NCBI GenBank assembly: GCA_963753905.1
Contig: CAVWDZ010000001.1
Span: 434,001-498,000 of the forward strand
DNA from: Bog-756 sp963753905
Lineage (GTDB): Bacteria > Actinomycetota > Acidimicrobiia > Acidimicrobiales > RAAP-2
Length of the DNA: 64,000 nucleotides
Direction of reading: 5' to 3'
A program made the translations under genes and the position numbers. Position 1 is the first letter of the stretch; each line of letters begins with the position of its first letter. Shown here piece after piece: positions 47,926 through 56,095 of this stretch. The notes below the pieces were generated by a model, which worked only from the letters and a program-made list of their open reading frames with translations, was not told the DNA's origin and made no database searches.

Positions 47926-49055
47926 GCGACACCGATCTCTACGAGCTCCTCGGGGTCCCGCGCGACGCGACCGACGAAGAGCTCAAGCGCGCCTACCGTT
48001 CCAAGGCCCGCGAGCACCATCCGGACACCAACCAGGAGGGCTCCGAGTCGGGCGAGCGGTTCAAGGAGATCAGCCTCGCGTACGAGGTCCTCAAGGACCC
48101 CGAGCGGCGGGCCCGCTACGACCGGTTCGGTCACGCCGGGGTGTTCGGCAACGGCCCGGGGGGTGCGGGTGACCCGTTCGGCGGCGGGCTCGGCGACCTG
48201 TTCGACGCCTTCTTCAACGGGATGGGCGGCTCCGCCGGCGGAGGCCGGCGCCGGGCAGGGCCGGTACCGGGCCCGGACGCGGAGATCGTGGTCCGCCTCA
48301 CCTTCCGGGAGGCCGTCTTCGGGATTCAGCGCCAGGTCGAGGTCGACACCCCCGTGCACTGTGACACCTGTGAGGGGTCGGGGGCCCGTCCGGGGACCTC
48401 GGCGGTGCGCTGTCCCGAATGCCAGGGCGCCGGGGAGCTGCGCCGGGTCCGCCAGTCCATCCTCGGCCAGGTGATCACCGCGGTGGCCTGCGCCCGTTGC
48501 CAGGGGACCGGGCAGTCCGTCGAGTCCCCGTGCTCCGACTGCCGAGGCGAGGGTCGCCGCACCGAGCGGCGCACCCTGACCGTCGACATCCCGGCCGGTG
48601 TGGACGAGGGGTCGACCCTCCGGCTCGCCGGTCACGGGCCGGCGGGCTTCCGCGGGGGACCGAACGGGACGCTCTTCGTGCACCTGTCCGTCGAGGCCGA
48701 CGCCGCCTTCCAGCGGTCCGGGGACGACCTGCACACGACGGTGCACGTCCCGGTCACGCTGGCCGCCCTCGGCGGATCCATCCCCTTCGACACCCTCGAC
48801 GACCGGCGGGACCTGGCCATCGCCGGCGGCACCCAGGGCGGCGCGGTCATCACTCTGAAGGGGCTCGGGGTGCCGAAACTCAGGGGACGCGGACGCGGGG
48901 ACCTCTACGTGCACGTCCGGGTCGACACCCCGACCGGCATCGACGACCACCAGCGCGACCTCCTCCGCGGCCTCGCAGAAGCCCGGGGCGAGGTCCTCGG
49001 GGAGCTGCCGCACGGCGAGGGGTTGTTCTCCAAGATCCGCTCGGCGCTGGGCTGA
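47922..49055 (+). CDS. dnaJ: Chaperone DnaJ
   Basis: This 377-residue type I J-protein has a J domain with HPD (REHHPDTN), a Gly/Phe-rich linker (GDPFGGGLGDLFDAFF) and four zinc-binding repeats (CDTCEGSG, CPECQGAG, CARCQGTG, CSDCRGEG). The C-terminal substrate-binding beta domains end GEGLFSKIRSALG. It stimulates DnaK ATPase. It is co-transcribed with hrcA (ATGA overlap), the arrangement of the actinobacterial DnaJ2 rather than the dnaK-grpE-dnaJ operon. HrcA-repressed by position. Confidence 0.97.
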   Translation: MSDTDLYELLGVPRDATDEELKRAYRSKAREHHPDTNQEGSESGERFKEISLAYEVLKDPERRARYDRFGHAGVFGNGPGGAGDPFGGGLGDLFDAFFNGMGGSAGGGRRRAGPVPGPDAEIVVRLTFREAVFGIQRQVEVDTPVHCDTCEGSGARPGTSAVRCPECQGAGELRRVRQSILGQVITAVACARCQGTGQSVESPCSDCRGEGRRTERRTLTVDIPAGVDEGSTLRLAGHGPAGFRGGPNGTLFVHLSVEADAAFQRSGDDLHTTVHVPVTLAALGGSIPFDTLDDRRDLAIAGGTQGGAVITLKGLGVPKLRGRGRGDLYVHVRVDTPTGIDDHQRDLLRGLAEARGEVLGELPHGEGLFSKIRSALG

Positions 49056-49057
49056 TC

Positions 49058-49843
49058 GTGCCGCCGGGGGACGAGCCCGGGGCCGCATCCGGCGTGCGTT
49101 CCCCGCAGGCTCCGGACCCGGTGCTGGTCGCCGCCTCCGCGTTGGTCTTCGTGTCGGATCCCGCCGCTCCCGAGCTCGGGGAGGCCGACCGCCACCATCT
49201 GGTCGACGTCCTGCGCCTCGTGCCGGGCGAGCTGGTCATCGCGGCTGACGGGGACGGGCGCTGGGTCCCCTGCCGGGTGTCCGGGTCAGCACGCAGGGAC
49301 GCCACGGCATCCACGGCGCTGCTGGTGCCGGACGGCCCGGTGGTGGATGCCCCACGCGCACATCCGGCGGTCACCGTCGCCTTCACCCCGACCAAGGGCT
49401 CCCGCCCGGAGTGGGTGGTCCAGAAGCTCACCGAGCTCGGGGTCGACCGGATCGTTCCCCTCCAGACCGTCCGCTCGGTTGTGCGCTGGGACGGGGAGCG
49501 GGGCCGGAGGGCGGTGGAGCGCCTGCGTCGGGTGGCGGAGGAGGCGGCCGCACAGTGTCGGCAGGTTCGGCTGCCCGAGGTGGCCCCGGTCTCCCGGCTC
49601 TCCGACCTCGCGGCCCTCTGCGGGGCCCCGCCCGTGCTGGCCGTCCCGGGCGGCGGCCGGCCCACCCTCGCCCACCCGGTCCTGGCGGTGGGTCCCGAGG
49701 GGGGGTGGGGCGACGCGGAATGCCCGGCCTCCGGAGCGACCGTCGGCCTCGGCCCGACCGTGCTCCGGGCGGAGACAGCGGCGGTCGTCGCAGGTGCCAT
49801 CCTCTGCGGTCTCCGCAGCGGGCTGGTCGACGCAGTTGCGTGA
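49058..49843 (+). CDS. rsmE: 16S rRNA (uracil-1498-N3)-methyltransferase
   Basis: This 261-residue SPOUT methyltransferase methylates U1498 of 16S rRNA. Signatures are FTPTKGSRPEWVVQKLTELGVDRIVPLQTVRSVV, the EEAAAQCRQVRLPEV helix and LAVGPEGGWGDAE with the knot loop, ending LGPTVLRAETAAVVAGAIL. GTG 49058 lies 2 bases after dnaJ, third gene of the hrcA operon, a conserved order in actinobacteria. A 29-base repeat begins within its last codons (49836). Confidence 0.95.
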   Translation: MPPGDEPGAASGVRSPQAPDPVLVAASALVFVSDPAAPELGEADRHHLVDVLRLVPGELVIAADGDGRWVPCRVSGSARRDATASTALLVPDGPVVDAPRAHPAVTVAFTPTKGSRPEWVVQKLTELGVDRIVPLQTVRSVVRWDGERGRRAVERLRRVAEEAAAQCRQVRLPEVAPVSRLSDLAALCGAPPVLAVPGGGRPTLAHPVLAVGPEGGWGDAECPASGATVGLGPTVLRAETAAVVAGAILCGLRSGLVDAVA

Positions 49844-49864
49844 CCACGCTCCGTGAGCAAGACT
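49836..49864 (+). repeat. Direct repeat copy 1, BldD-box-like
   Basis: This 29-base element overlapping the rsmE stop is 25/29 identical to copy 2. Its core ACGCTCCGTGA fits the second part of the BldD consensus (AC-n-C-T/A-G-n-GT-n-A) except for one G. Confidence 0.6.
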
Positions 49865-49892
49865 GGGAGGACGAGTGGCGCAGTTCAGACTC

Positions 49893-49921
49893 TTGCGTAA
49901 CCACACTCCGTGAGGAAAACT
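49893..49921 (+). repeat. Direct repeat copy 2, BldD-box-like
   Basis: Begins 57 bases after copy 1; core ACACTCCGTGA. It sits upstream of and touching the next pair of boxes. Confidence 0.6.
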
Positions 49922-49954
49922 ACTCAGAGGGCCAGGTAATTTACTCAGAGGGGC
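49920..49954 (+). promoter_or_regulatory. Pair of BldD-box-like sites
   Basis: ACTCAGAGGGC (49922 on) and ACTCAGAGGGG (49943 on) are spaced exactly 21 bases, two helical turns. The second, with its upstream T (49941), matches most fixed positions of T-n-AC-n-C-A-G-n-G. TAATTT between them (49937-49942) could be a -10 of the downstream regulator. Together with the two repeats this gives four sites in about 110 bases. Confidence 0.55.
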
Positions 49955-50077
49955 AGGGTCACCCGTGGGCCGGCCGTGTCGGTCCACCCCCGCCCCGATG
50001 TCGCAGGTCGGCTGTGCGCCCGGAGGCGCACGACGGCAACGGACCGGGGTCACCGGTGGGGAGCGGAGGACGTGGAC

Positions 50078-50668
50078 ATGTCGGTCATTGACAAGGCAGT
50101 CGATGTGCTGGAAGAAGACGAGCAGGAGGAGGCGGCGCGGATCGCCTACGCCCGTGCGGTCGGCTCACGACTGCGGGCCATGCGCAAGCAGATGCGCCTC
50201 TCCCTCCAGGCCGTCGAGGCCATGTCCGAGCAGGAATTCAAAGCATCGGTGCTCGGCGCCTACGAGCGGGGCGAGCGGGCCATCTCGGTACCCCGGCTCC
50301 AGCGCCTGGCCAAGCTCTACGACGTACCGGTCGACCAGCTGCTCCCCCCCGACGAGGGCACCAACAGGTGGGGCACCGGCGTCGGCGGCGAGGAGGCAGC
50401 CCCGCTCACCGCCCGCAGGGCCATCCAGGCCGGGGCTGGGGCGGACAAGGTGGCCATCGACCTCACAAAGCTCCACACCGTGAGCGGTCCGGAGCGCGAT
50501 CTGCTTCGGCGGTTCCTGAGCATGATCCAGGTGCACCGGCAGGACTTCAACGGCAGGATGATCACCATCCGGTCCGAGGATGTGAGAGCCATCGCCTGCC
50601 TGTTCGGGGTCACACCGGACAGCATGGGAGCCCGCCTGGACGAGCTCGGGCTGCTCGTCCACGTCTGA
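50078..50668 (+). CDS. bldD: BldD-like regulator with c-di-GMP-binding signature
   Basis: This 196-residue protein has an N-terminal XRE helix-turn-helix (LRAMRKQMRLSLQAVEAMSEQEFKASVLGAYERGERAISVPRLQRLAKLYDVPVDQLLP) as in Streptomyces BldD. The C-terminal domain contains R154-Q-D156, eight residues, then R165-S-E-D168: exactly the RxD-X8-RxxD motif that binds tetrameric c-di-GMP in BldD. A 30-residue acidic/Gly linker joins them; BldD itself is 167 residues. ATG 50078 has GGAGGA 7 bases upstream; a longer frame from 49976 lacks conservation. Autoregulation is suggested by the boxes before it. Confidence 0.85.
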   Translation: MSVIDKAVDVLEEDEQEEAARIAYARAVGSRLRAMRKQMRLSLQAVEAMSEQEFKASVLGAYERGERAISVPRLQRLAKLYDVPVDQLLPPDEGTNRWGTGVGGEEAAPLTARRAIQAGAGADKVAIDLTKLHTVSGPERDLLRRFLSMIQVHRQDFNGRMITIRSEDVRAIACLFGVTPDSMGARLDELGLLVHV

Positions 50669-50705
50669 TGGCCGGAGGTCCGTCCGGCTGCCGGGGGGTG
50701 CCCCG

Positions 50706-50972
50706 TTGAGCGAGCCGATCGTTTGGCTGAGTACCAAGGAGGCGGCCAAACGCCTCGGGGTGACCCTCCGGAGCCTCTACCGGTTCATCGACGAGGGCGA
50801 TCTCGCCGCCTACCGGTTCGGCCGGGTGATCCGGCTCCAGGAGCGCGACGTGGAGGGGTTCATCGAGGCCAGCAGGATCGCCCCGGGCAGCCTCGACCAT
50901 CTCTACCCCGAGGTCAAAGGAGCGGTCCGCGCACTGGGGGATGCCGACGGCGCGTCGGTCGGCGTCGAGTGA
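50706..50972 (+). CDS. MerR/excisionase-type HTH protein (helix_turn_helix 17)
   Basis: This 88-residue DNA-binding protein has LSTKEAAKRLGVTLRSLYRFIDEGDLAAYRFGRVIRLQERDVEGFIEASRI, a complete winged-helix excisionase fold, and the C-terminal IAPGSLDHLYPEVKGA extension seen in actinobacterial housekeeping members. It is not linked to any phage or integrase, so it is a chromosomal regulator rather than an excisionase. TTG 50706 is the only start that includes the fold. It lies 37 bases after the BldD-like gene, and its stop overlaps the HIT gene start (GTGA). Confidence 0.82.
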   Translation: MSEPIVWLSTKEAAKRLGVTLRSLYRFIDEGDLAAYRFGRVIRLQERDVEGFIEASRIAPGSLDHLYPEVKGAVRALGDADGASVGVE

Positions 50973-51331
50973 CGGCCGACGCGGCCGACTGCCTGTTCTG
51001 CGGGATCGTCGCCGGCGACGTTCCGGCCGACATCGTCTGGCGCGACGCACGGTCGGTCGCGTTCCGGGACATCAATCCCCAGGCACCGGTCCACGTCCTG
51101 GTGGTGCCGACCCGTCACATCGTCAACGCGGGGACGATCGCACCTCATGACGCCGAGGACGTGACCGCCCTGCTACTCGCCGGTCGGGCGGTGGCCGACG
51201 CGGAGGGGATCGGCGGCGGGGATCGCGGTTACCGGTTGGTGTTCAACGTCGGCCCCGACGCGCTCAACTCGGTGCCCCACCTCCACGTCCACCTCCTCGG
51301 TGGTCGGACCTTCGACTGGCCCCCGGGCTGA
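50969..51331 (+). CDS. HIT family nucleotide hydrolase
   Basis: This 120-residue HINT-type protein has CLFCGIVAGDVPADIVWRD at the N-terminus (the CxxC zinc-binding pair common in bacterial HINT), then INPQAPVHVLVVPTRHI. The catalytic triad HLHVHLLGGR near the end follows the HxHxH pattern. It hydrolyses purine nucleoside phosphoramidates or adenylates. The GTG overlaps the preceding stop. In actinobacteria HIT genes commonly precede phoH-ybeY-era, as here. Confidence 0.93.
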   Translation: MTADAADCLFCGIVAGDVPADIVWRDARSVAFRDINPQAPVHVLVVPTRHIVNAGTIAPHDAEDVTALLLAGRAVADAEGIGGGDRGYRLVFNVGPDALNSVPHLHVHLLGGRTFDWPPG

Positions 51332-51387
51332 TCCGTACCATCGCCCCGCGGCGTCGCCGCTCCGGCGTCGGCGAGCCCGGCCGCTGG

Positions 51388-51393
51388 TAGGGT
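51388..51393 (+). promoter_or_regulatory. -10 hexamer of phoH-ybeY-corC-era
   Basis: TAGGGT lies 16 bases before GTG 51410, with GGGAG at 51398-51402 as a ribosome site, so this leader is very short but not absent. Confidence 0.4.
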
Positions 51394-51409
51394 CATCGGG
51401 AGAACGCAC

Positions 51410-52375
51410 GTGGCAGGCACCCCGGTCAAGATCCTCGTTCCCGGCAACCACCTCATGGCCGGACTCCTCGGTCAACGGGACGAGTTGCTCCGCCTCATCG
51501 AGGGGACGTTCGACGATGTCCGGATCGCGGTTCGGGGCAACGAGATCTCGATCGAGGGAGCGAGCGCGGACCGGGTGGCCGCCCTCTTCGAGGAGTTGAT
51601 CATCCTCCTCGAGTCCGGCCAGGGGCTCGACGCCGTGCAGGTCTCCCGGACCATCGACATGCTCCACGACGACGTCCGCCCCTCCGAAGTCCTCACCTCG
51701 GAGCTGTTGCGCTCCTCGCGCGGGCGGGCGGTGCGCCCGAAGACGAGCGGGCAGAAGCGCTACGCGGACGCCATCGCCCGCAACATCGTGACCTTCGGGA
51801 TCGGGCCGGCGGGGACCGGGAAGTCCTACCTGGCAGTCGCCCTGGCCGTCCAGGCACTCCAGGCGCGACAGGTCAGCCGGATCATCCTGACCCGGCCCGC
51901 CGTCGAGGCGGGAGAGCGGCTGGGATTCCTGCCCGGGGACATGATGGCGAAGGTCGACCCGTACCTCCGTCCGCTCTATGACGCCCTCCACGACCTGCTC
52001 GACGCAGAAGGGGCCCAACGGCTCATCGACAAGGGGACGGTCGAGGTGGCCCCGCTGGCGTTCATGCGGGGCCGCACACTCAACGACTCGTTCCTCATCC
52101 TGGACGAGGCCCAGAACACCAGCCCGGAGCAGATGAAGATGTTCCTCACCCGGATCGGGTTCGGCTCGAAGGCGGTGGTCACCGGTGACATCACCCAGAT
52201 CGACGTCCCCGGGGGCCGCTCCGGTCTGGTCGGCCTCGAACAGGTGCTGGGCGGCGTACCCGACCTCGCCTTCGTCCACCTGGGTGCCCGTGACGTCGTG
52301 CGTCACCGGATCGTGGCGGACATCGTCTCCGCCTACGACCGCCAGTCGGACGGCCGGGGGCCTGATGACGCTTGA
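51410..52375 (+). CDS. phoH: PhoH family ATPase (PhoH-like, RNA-associated)
   Basis: This 321-residue protein has an N-terminal KH-like segment (residues 1-75) followed by the PhoH ATPase: Walker A GPAGTGKS, TRPAVEAGERLGFLPGD, the Walker B segment SFLILDEAQNTSPEQMKMFLTRIG and VTGDITQIDVP. With YbeY it is thought to act in RNA processing and ribosome quality control. GTG 51410 with GGGAG. Overlaps ybeY by 11 bases; first gene of phoH-ybeY-corC-era. Confidence 0.95.
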   Translation: MAGTPVKILVPGNHLMAGLLGQRDELLRLIEGTFDDVRIAVRGNEISIEGASADRVAALFEELIILLESGQGLDAVQVSRTIDMLHDDVRPSEVLTSELLRSSRGRAVRPKTSGQKRYADAIARNIVTFGIGPAGTGKSYLAVALAVQALQARQVSRIILTRPAVEAGERLGFLPGDMMAKVDPYLRPLYDALHDLLDAEGAQRLIDKGTVEVAPLAFMRGRTLNDSFLILDEAQNTSPEQMKMFLTRIGFGSKAVVTGDITQIDVPGGRSGLVGLEQVLGGVPDLAFVHLGARDVVRHRIVADIVSAYDRQSDGRGPDDA

Positions 52376-52889
52376 CATCTACGCGGCGGACGAGCAGGTC
52401 GAGCACCCGGTCAACGTGGAGCGCTGGGCCGCCCTCGCCCGCTCGGTGCTGGTGGCCGAAGGGATCACCTCGGACACCGAGGTGTCGCTCCTCTTCGTCG
52501 ATCCGGACGCGGTGGCCGCCCTCAACGAGCGGTTCCTGGGCAAGGAGGGTCCCACCGATGTGCTCTCGTTCCCCATCGAGGACGAGGTCGACCGGAGCGG
52601 GCGCTCACCCGACGAGGGCGGGACCGGCCCGGCCTCGATCGAGGCGGACAGCGGCCGCAGGCTCCTGCTCGGCGACGTGGTGGTCTGTCCGGCCGTGGCC
52701 GCCGCCAACGCCGTCGACCACGGGGTCACCTTCGACGACGAGATCGCCCTGCTCGTCGTCCACGGGATCCTCCACCTGCTCGGGATGGACCACGTCGCCG
52801 ACGAGGAGGCCGAGCGCATGGAGCGGCGCGAGCAACAGCTCCTCGACCGCTTCCACCGCGTCGCCCCGCCGGTCGACCCGTCCCGGTGA
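52365..52889 (+). CDS. ybeY: Endoribonuclease YbeY
   Basis: This 174-residue zinc RNase carries the signature VVHGILHLLGMDH (H-G-x-L-H-L-x-G-x-D-H) and the upstream GPTDVLSFPI motif. It functions in 16S rRNA 3' maturation and ribosome quality control. ATG 52365 overlaps phoH by 11 bases. An acidic insertion (about residues 72-95: VDRSGRSPDEGGTGPASIEAD) is longer than in the E. coli protein, a common feature in actinobacteria. Confidence 0.95.
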   Translation: MTLDIYAADEQVEHPVNVERWAALARSVLVAEGITSDTEVSLLFVDPDAVAALNERFLGKEGPTDVLSFPIEDEVDRSGRSPDEGGTGPASIEADSGRRLLLGDVVVCPAVAAANAVDHGVTFDDEIALLVVHGILHLLGMDHVADEEAERMERREQQLLDRFHRVAPPVDPSR

Positions 52890-52902
52890 CCGAGCCGGCC
52901 CG

Positions 52903-54186
52903 ATGACAGCCACGTTCACCGCGGAGGACCTGGTCCTCGTCATCGTGGTCCTGGTCCTGCTCTTCGCCTCGGCCCTGTTGGCGCTGGCCGAGACCAGCCT
53001 CGTGCGCACCACCCGTGCCAAGGCCCTGAGCCTGGCAGACGACGGTCGGCGCGGGGCCAGGGTCCTGGTCCGTCTCACCGAGGACCCGCAGGGATTCCTC
53101 AACCCGGTGCTGCTGCTCGTACTCATCTGCCAGCTCGTGGTGGCAACCCTGGTCGGCATCCTGGCGGTGCGGTGGTTCGGGGCGTGGGGGGTGGTCGCGG
53201 CCACCGTGTTCGAGATCGTGGTCATCTTCGTCTTCGCCGAGGCCGTTCCCAAGAACTGGGCGGTCCACCACCCCGAGCGGGCCGCGTTGTTGAGCGCACC
53301 GGTGGTCTCCTCGGTCATCCACTTCTGGCCCATCCGGATGATCTCGACCGGCCTGATCGGCCTGGCCAACGTGTTCATCGGCGACCAGACCGGGTACCTC
53401 GGCTCCGGCGTCACCGAGTCCGAGCTGCTCGCCATGGCCGACGTGGCCGTCGAGGGAGATGTCATCGAGACCGAGGAGCGGGCGCTCATCCATTCGATCA
53501 TCGAGTTCGGCGACACCGTGGTGCGCGAGGTGATGGTGCCGCGCACCGACATGGTGGCGATCGCGACCGACGAGACGGTCGAGGCGGCACTCGAGCGCGC
53601 CCTCGAGGCCGGCTTCAGCCGGCTGCCCGTGGTCGAGCAGCAGATCGACGACGTGGCCGGGGTCGCCTACACCCGGGACATGATCCGCGCGGTCCGGGCC
53701 GGACAGGAGGGCGAGCCGGTCGGCGACCACCTGCGGGCCGCCCACTTCGTACCCGAGACCAAACGGGTCTCCTCGCTCATGCGCGAGATGCAGGCCGACA
53801 AATTCCACTTGGCCATCGTGGTGAACGAGTACGGCGGGACGGCAGGTCTGGTGACCCTCGAGGACCTCATCGAGGAACTGGTGGGGGAGATCGTCGACGA
53901 GTTCGACGTCGAGGAGGCGCCGATCGAGCACCTGGCCTCCGGCGAGTTGCGGGTCAGCGCCCGGTTGGCTGTCGACGAGGTCAACGACCTCATCGACGCC
54001 AGTCTGCCCACCGGGGCGTGGGACACCGTCGGCGGTCTGGTCTTCGACCTGCTCGGACACGTGCCGGTGGCGGGCGAGTCGGTCACCGCGGACGGTGTCC
54101 GCCTGGTCGTCGACCGGGTCAACGGACGGCGGATCGAGCGGGTGCGCATCGTGCCGGTGGCGGGGTCCGCCGCGGAGGGCGGGTGA
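52903..54186 (+). CDS. corC: CNNM/HlyC-CorC family membrane protein
   Basis: This 427-residue protein has a DUF21 (CNNM) domain of four hydrophobic segments (residues 10-160) containing SALLALAETSLVRTTRAKAL and FVFAEAVPKNWAVHHPERAAL. Two CBS domains follow (VMVPRTDMVAIATDETV and later VVNEYGGTAGLVTLEDLIEELVGEI), then a CorC_HlyC domain (ASGELRVSARLAVDEVNDLI). The family is linked to Mg2+ (or cobalt) efflux. It lies between ybeY and era, the standard actinobacterial order. The stop overlaps the era start. Confidence 0.93.
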   Translation: MTATFTAEDLVLVIVVLVLLFASALLALAETSLVRTTRAKALSLADDGRRGARVLVRLTEDPQGFLNPVLLLVLICQLVVATLVGILAVRWFGAWGVVAATVFEIVVIFVFAEAVPKNWAVHHPERAALLSAPVVSSVIHFWPIRMISTGLIGLANVFIGDQTGYLGSGVTESELLAMADVAVEGDVIETEERALIHSIIEFGDTVVREVMVPRTDMVAIATDETVEAALERALEAGFSRLPVVEQQIDDVAGVAYTRDMIRAVRAGQEGEPVGDHLRAAHFVPETKRVSSLMREMQADKFHLAIVVNEYGGTAGLVTLEDLIEELVGEIVDEFDVEEAPIEHLASGELRVSARLAVDEVNDLIDASLPTGAWDTVGGLVFDLLGHVPVAGESVTADGVRLVVDRVNGRRIERVRIVPVAGSAAEGG

Positions 54187-55121
54187 CCCCCTTCCGCTCC
54201 GGCTTCGTTGCCGTGGTCGGCCGCACCAACGTGGGAAAGTCGACCCTGGTCAACGCGGTGGTCGGCCAGAAGGTGACCATCACCTCGCCCCGGCCCAACA
54301 CGACGCGCTCCCAGGTACGGGGGGTGCTCAACCGCAGTGACGCCCAGGTCGTCTTCGTCGACACCCCGGGGATCCACAAGCCGCGCACCGCGCTCGGTGA
54401 GCGGATGAACGAGTCGGCGACCGCGTCGCTCGACGACGTGGACGCGGTGGTGGCTCTGGTCGAGGCCACGGGCGCCGTGGGCCCCGGTGACCGGATGGTG
54501 CTGACCCGCTCGGCGAAGCGGGTGCGGTCGATGGCCCGTGCGGCGCCCCCCGCCGGGGCCGACGACTGCGGGCCGGCCCTCCTGGTGGTGGTCAACAAGA
54601 TCGACCGGGTCGGCGGAAACGAGGTGCTCACCCACCTGACCGAGGTTGCCGAGGTCATCGAGGGGCTCGACGCGGAGGAGGGCGGGCCGCCGGTGCCGGT
54701 CGAGTACTTCCCGCTCTCCGCCGTGACCGGCGAGGGGGTCGAGGCGCTCGTCGAGTCCGTGGTGGCCCGGATGCCCGAGGGGCCGCGGTACTACCCCGAG
54801 GGGATGGTCACCGACGTGGCCGAGGCCTTCTGGGTAGCCGACCTGGTTCGCGAGGAGCTGCTCCGTCGGGTGGTCGACGAGCTTCCGCACAGCATCGCCT
54901 GCCGGGTCACCGAGTGGGAGTGGCCGCGGGTGCGCTGCGAGATCCTGGTCGAGCGCGACTCGCAGAAGGGCATCGTCATCGGGAAGGGCGGCACCACCCT
55001 GAAGGACGTCGGCACCGCGGTGCGCCGCCAGATGCCGGAAGGTGCCTACCTCGAGCTCTTCGTCCGGGTCGAGAAGCGCTGGCAGCACCGCGAGGACGCC
55101 CTCGACCGCCTCGGCCTCTGA
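54183..55121 (+). CDS. era: GTPase Era
   Basis: This 312-residue GTPase has GRTNVGKST (G1), the effector T in RPNTTRSQ (G2), DTPG (G3), NKID (G4) and SAVTGEG (G5). The C-terminal KH domain contains EILVERDSQKGIVIGKGGTTLKDVG, which binds the 3' end of 16S rRNA during 30S assembly. GTG 54183 lies in a GTGA overlap. In this GTPase domain the region 120-140 (RSAKRVRSMARAAPPAGADD) is a longer basic insertion before the G4 motif. Confidence 0.96.
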   Translation: MTPFRSGFVAVVGRTNVGKSTLVNAVVGQKVTITSPRPNTTRSQVRGVLNRSDAQVVFVDTPGIHKPRTALGERMNESATASLDDVDAVVALVEATGAVGPGDRMVLTRSAKRVRSMARAAPPAGADDCGPALLVVVNKIDRVGGNEVLTHLTEVAEVIEGLDAEEGGPPVPVEYFPLSAVTGEGVEALVESVVARMPEGPRYYPEGMVTDVAEAFWVADLVREELLRRVVDELPHSIACRVTEWEWPRVRCEILVERDSQKGIVIGKGGTTLKDVGTAVRRQMPEGAYLELFVRVEKRWQHREDALDRLGL

Positions 55122-55139
55122 CCGCGGTCCGGCTTCCGG

Positions 55140-56042
55140 TCAGCGGACCGGTCTGCGGGCCAGACCCGCCACCGACCGGACTCCATGCCAGGGATCGTGC
55201 CGGGCCACGAAGGCAGCGGAGCGAGCGGCTTCCCGCAGGCGGCCGCGGCGCAAGGCGTGGGCCGATCCCCGCACGAGCACCTCGGTCCAGTACCCCCGCG
55301 TGCGGCGGATGCCGAGGGCGATGTCGTCGAGCAGGGCGACCTCACCCCGGTCGGCCGACCACCACTGCTGGATGCGCAGCGCACGCACCGAGGCCAGGGC
55401 CGCCGTCCGGAAGTCGTTGGTGACGTTCCCGTCGTGGCGGCGGTAGTGCACGAGGACGTCGGGGACGAACACGAAGGCCCCGATCCTTGCCAGGCGGTAG
55501 ACGAGGTCGAGGTCCTCGCCCAGGGTCAGCATGGGATGGAAGGGGCCCGTCCGGTCGAGCGCGGCCCGGGTGACCATCAGGGTCGGGAGCGGCGCCCGGG
55601 CGTCGAGGCGGAGGAACGCCCGCAGGTCCCCGCCGCAGAGGTCCCCGGCCGCAACGGTGCCACCCCGGTCGTCGATGACGTCCCACTGGGTGTAGGAGGC
55701 GACGGCGTCGGGCCTGCCGTCGAACGCGTCGACCGCCAGCCGCAGCCGTTCGGGCTCCCAGACGTCGTCGTCGTCGAGGAAGGTCAGGTAGGCGCCGTTG
55801 CTGTGGGCGATGCCCACGTTGCGGGCCACGCTGACTCCGGCGTTGTCCTGGTGGATGACCCGGGCGCGGGGGAGCCCCGCCGCCGCCAGATCGAGGGCTC
55901 CGGGCTCCGGTGCCCCGTCGTCGACGATGACCAGCTCCCACTCTGTACAGGTCTGGGCGACCAGTGCGTCGAGGGCGATGGCGAGGTAGGGACCCGAGCG
56001 GTTGGTGGCCAGCACCACGCTGACCAGCGGAGGGGGGTCCAT
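55140..56042 (-). CDS. Glycosyltransferase, GT2 family
   Basis: This 300-residue GT-A enzyme has VSVVLATNRSGPYLAIALDALVAQ, VIVDDGAPEPG, GVSVARNVGI and the metal site FLDDDDVWEPE. Acceptor domain: MLTLGEDLDLVYRLAR. An Arg-rich C-terminal segment may contact membrane or lipid carrier. It interrupts the era-recO neighbourhood and is convergent with era (18 bases). ATG 56042 with TAGGCT 9 bases upstream on its strand. Substrate unknown; it may belong with the polysaccharide genes 10 kb away. Confidence 0.9.
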   Translation of the reverse strand: MDPPPLVSVVLATNRSGPYLAIALDALVAQTCTEWELVIVDDGAPEPGALDLAAAGLPRARVIHQDNAGVSVARNVGIAHSNGAYLTFLDDDDVWEPERLRLAVDAFDGRPDAVASYTQWDVIDDRGGTVAAGDLCGGDLRAFLRLDARAPLPTLMVTRAALDRTGPFHPMLTLGEDLDLVYRLARIGAFVFVPDVLVHYRRHDGNVTNDFRTAALASVRALRIQQWWSADRGEVALLDDIALGIRRTRGYWTEVLVRGSAHALRRGRLREAARSAAFVARHDPWHGVRSVAGLARRPVR

Positions 56043-56051
56043 GGCCGCCCG

Positions 56052-56057
56052 AGCCTA
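56052..56057 (-). promoter_or_regulatory. -10 hexamer of the GT2 gene
   Basis: Minus-strand TAGGCT ends 9 bases before ATG 56042. Confidence 0.4.
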
Positions 56058-56095
56058 CCGGCGGCTCGCGTCCGGGACCCGGGACCGGGCGCCGG

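Noticed and set aside
50706..50972. Phage excisionase marking a prophage
   Set aside because: No integrase, repeat or phage gene nearby; the HTH protein has the C-terminal extension of chromosomal actinobacterial members and sits in a conserved housekeeping interval.
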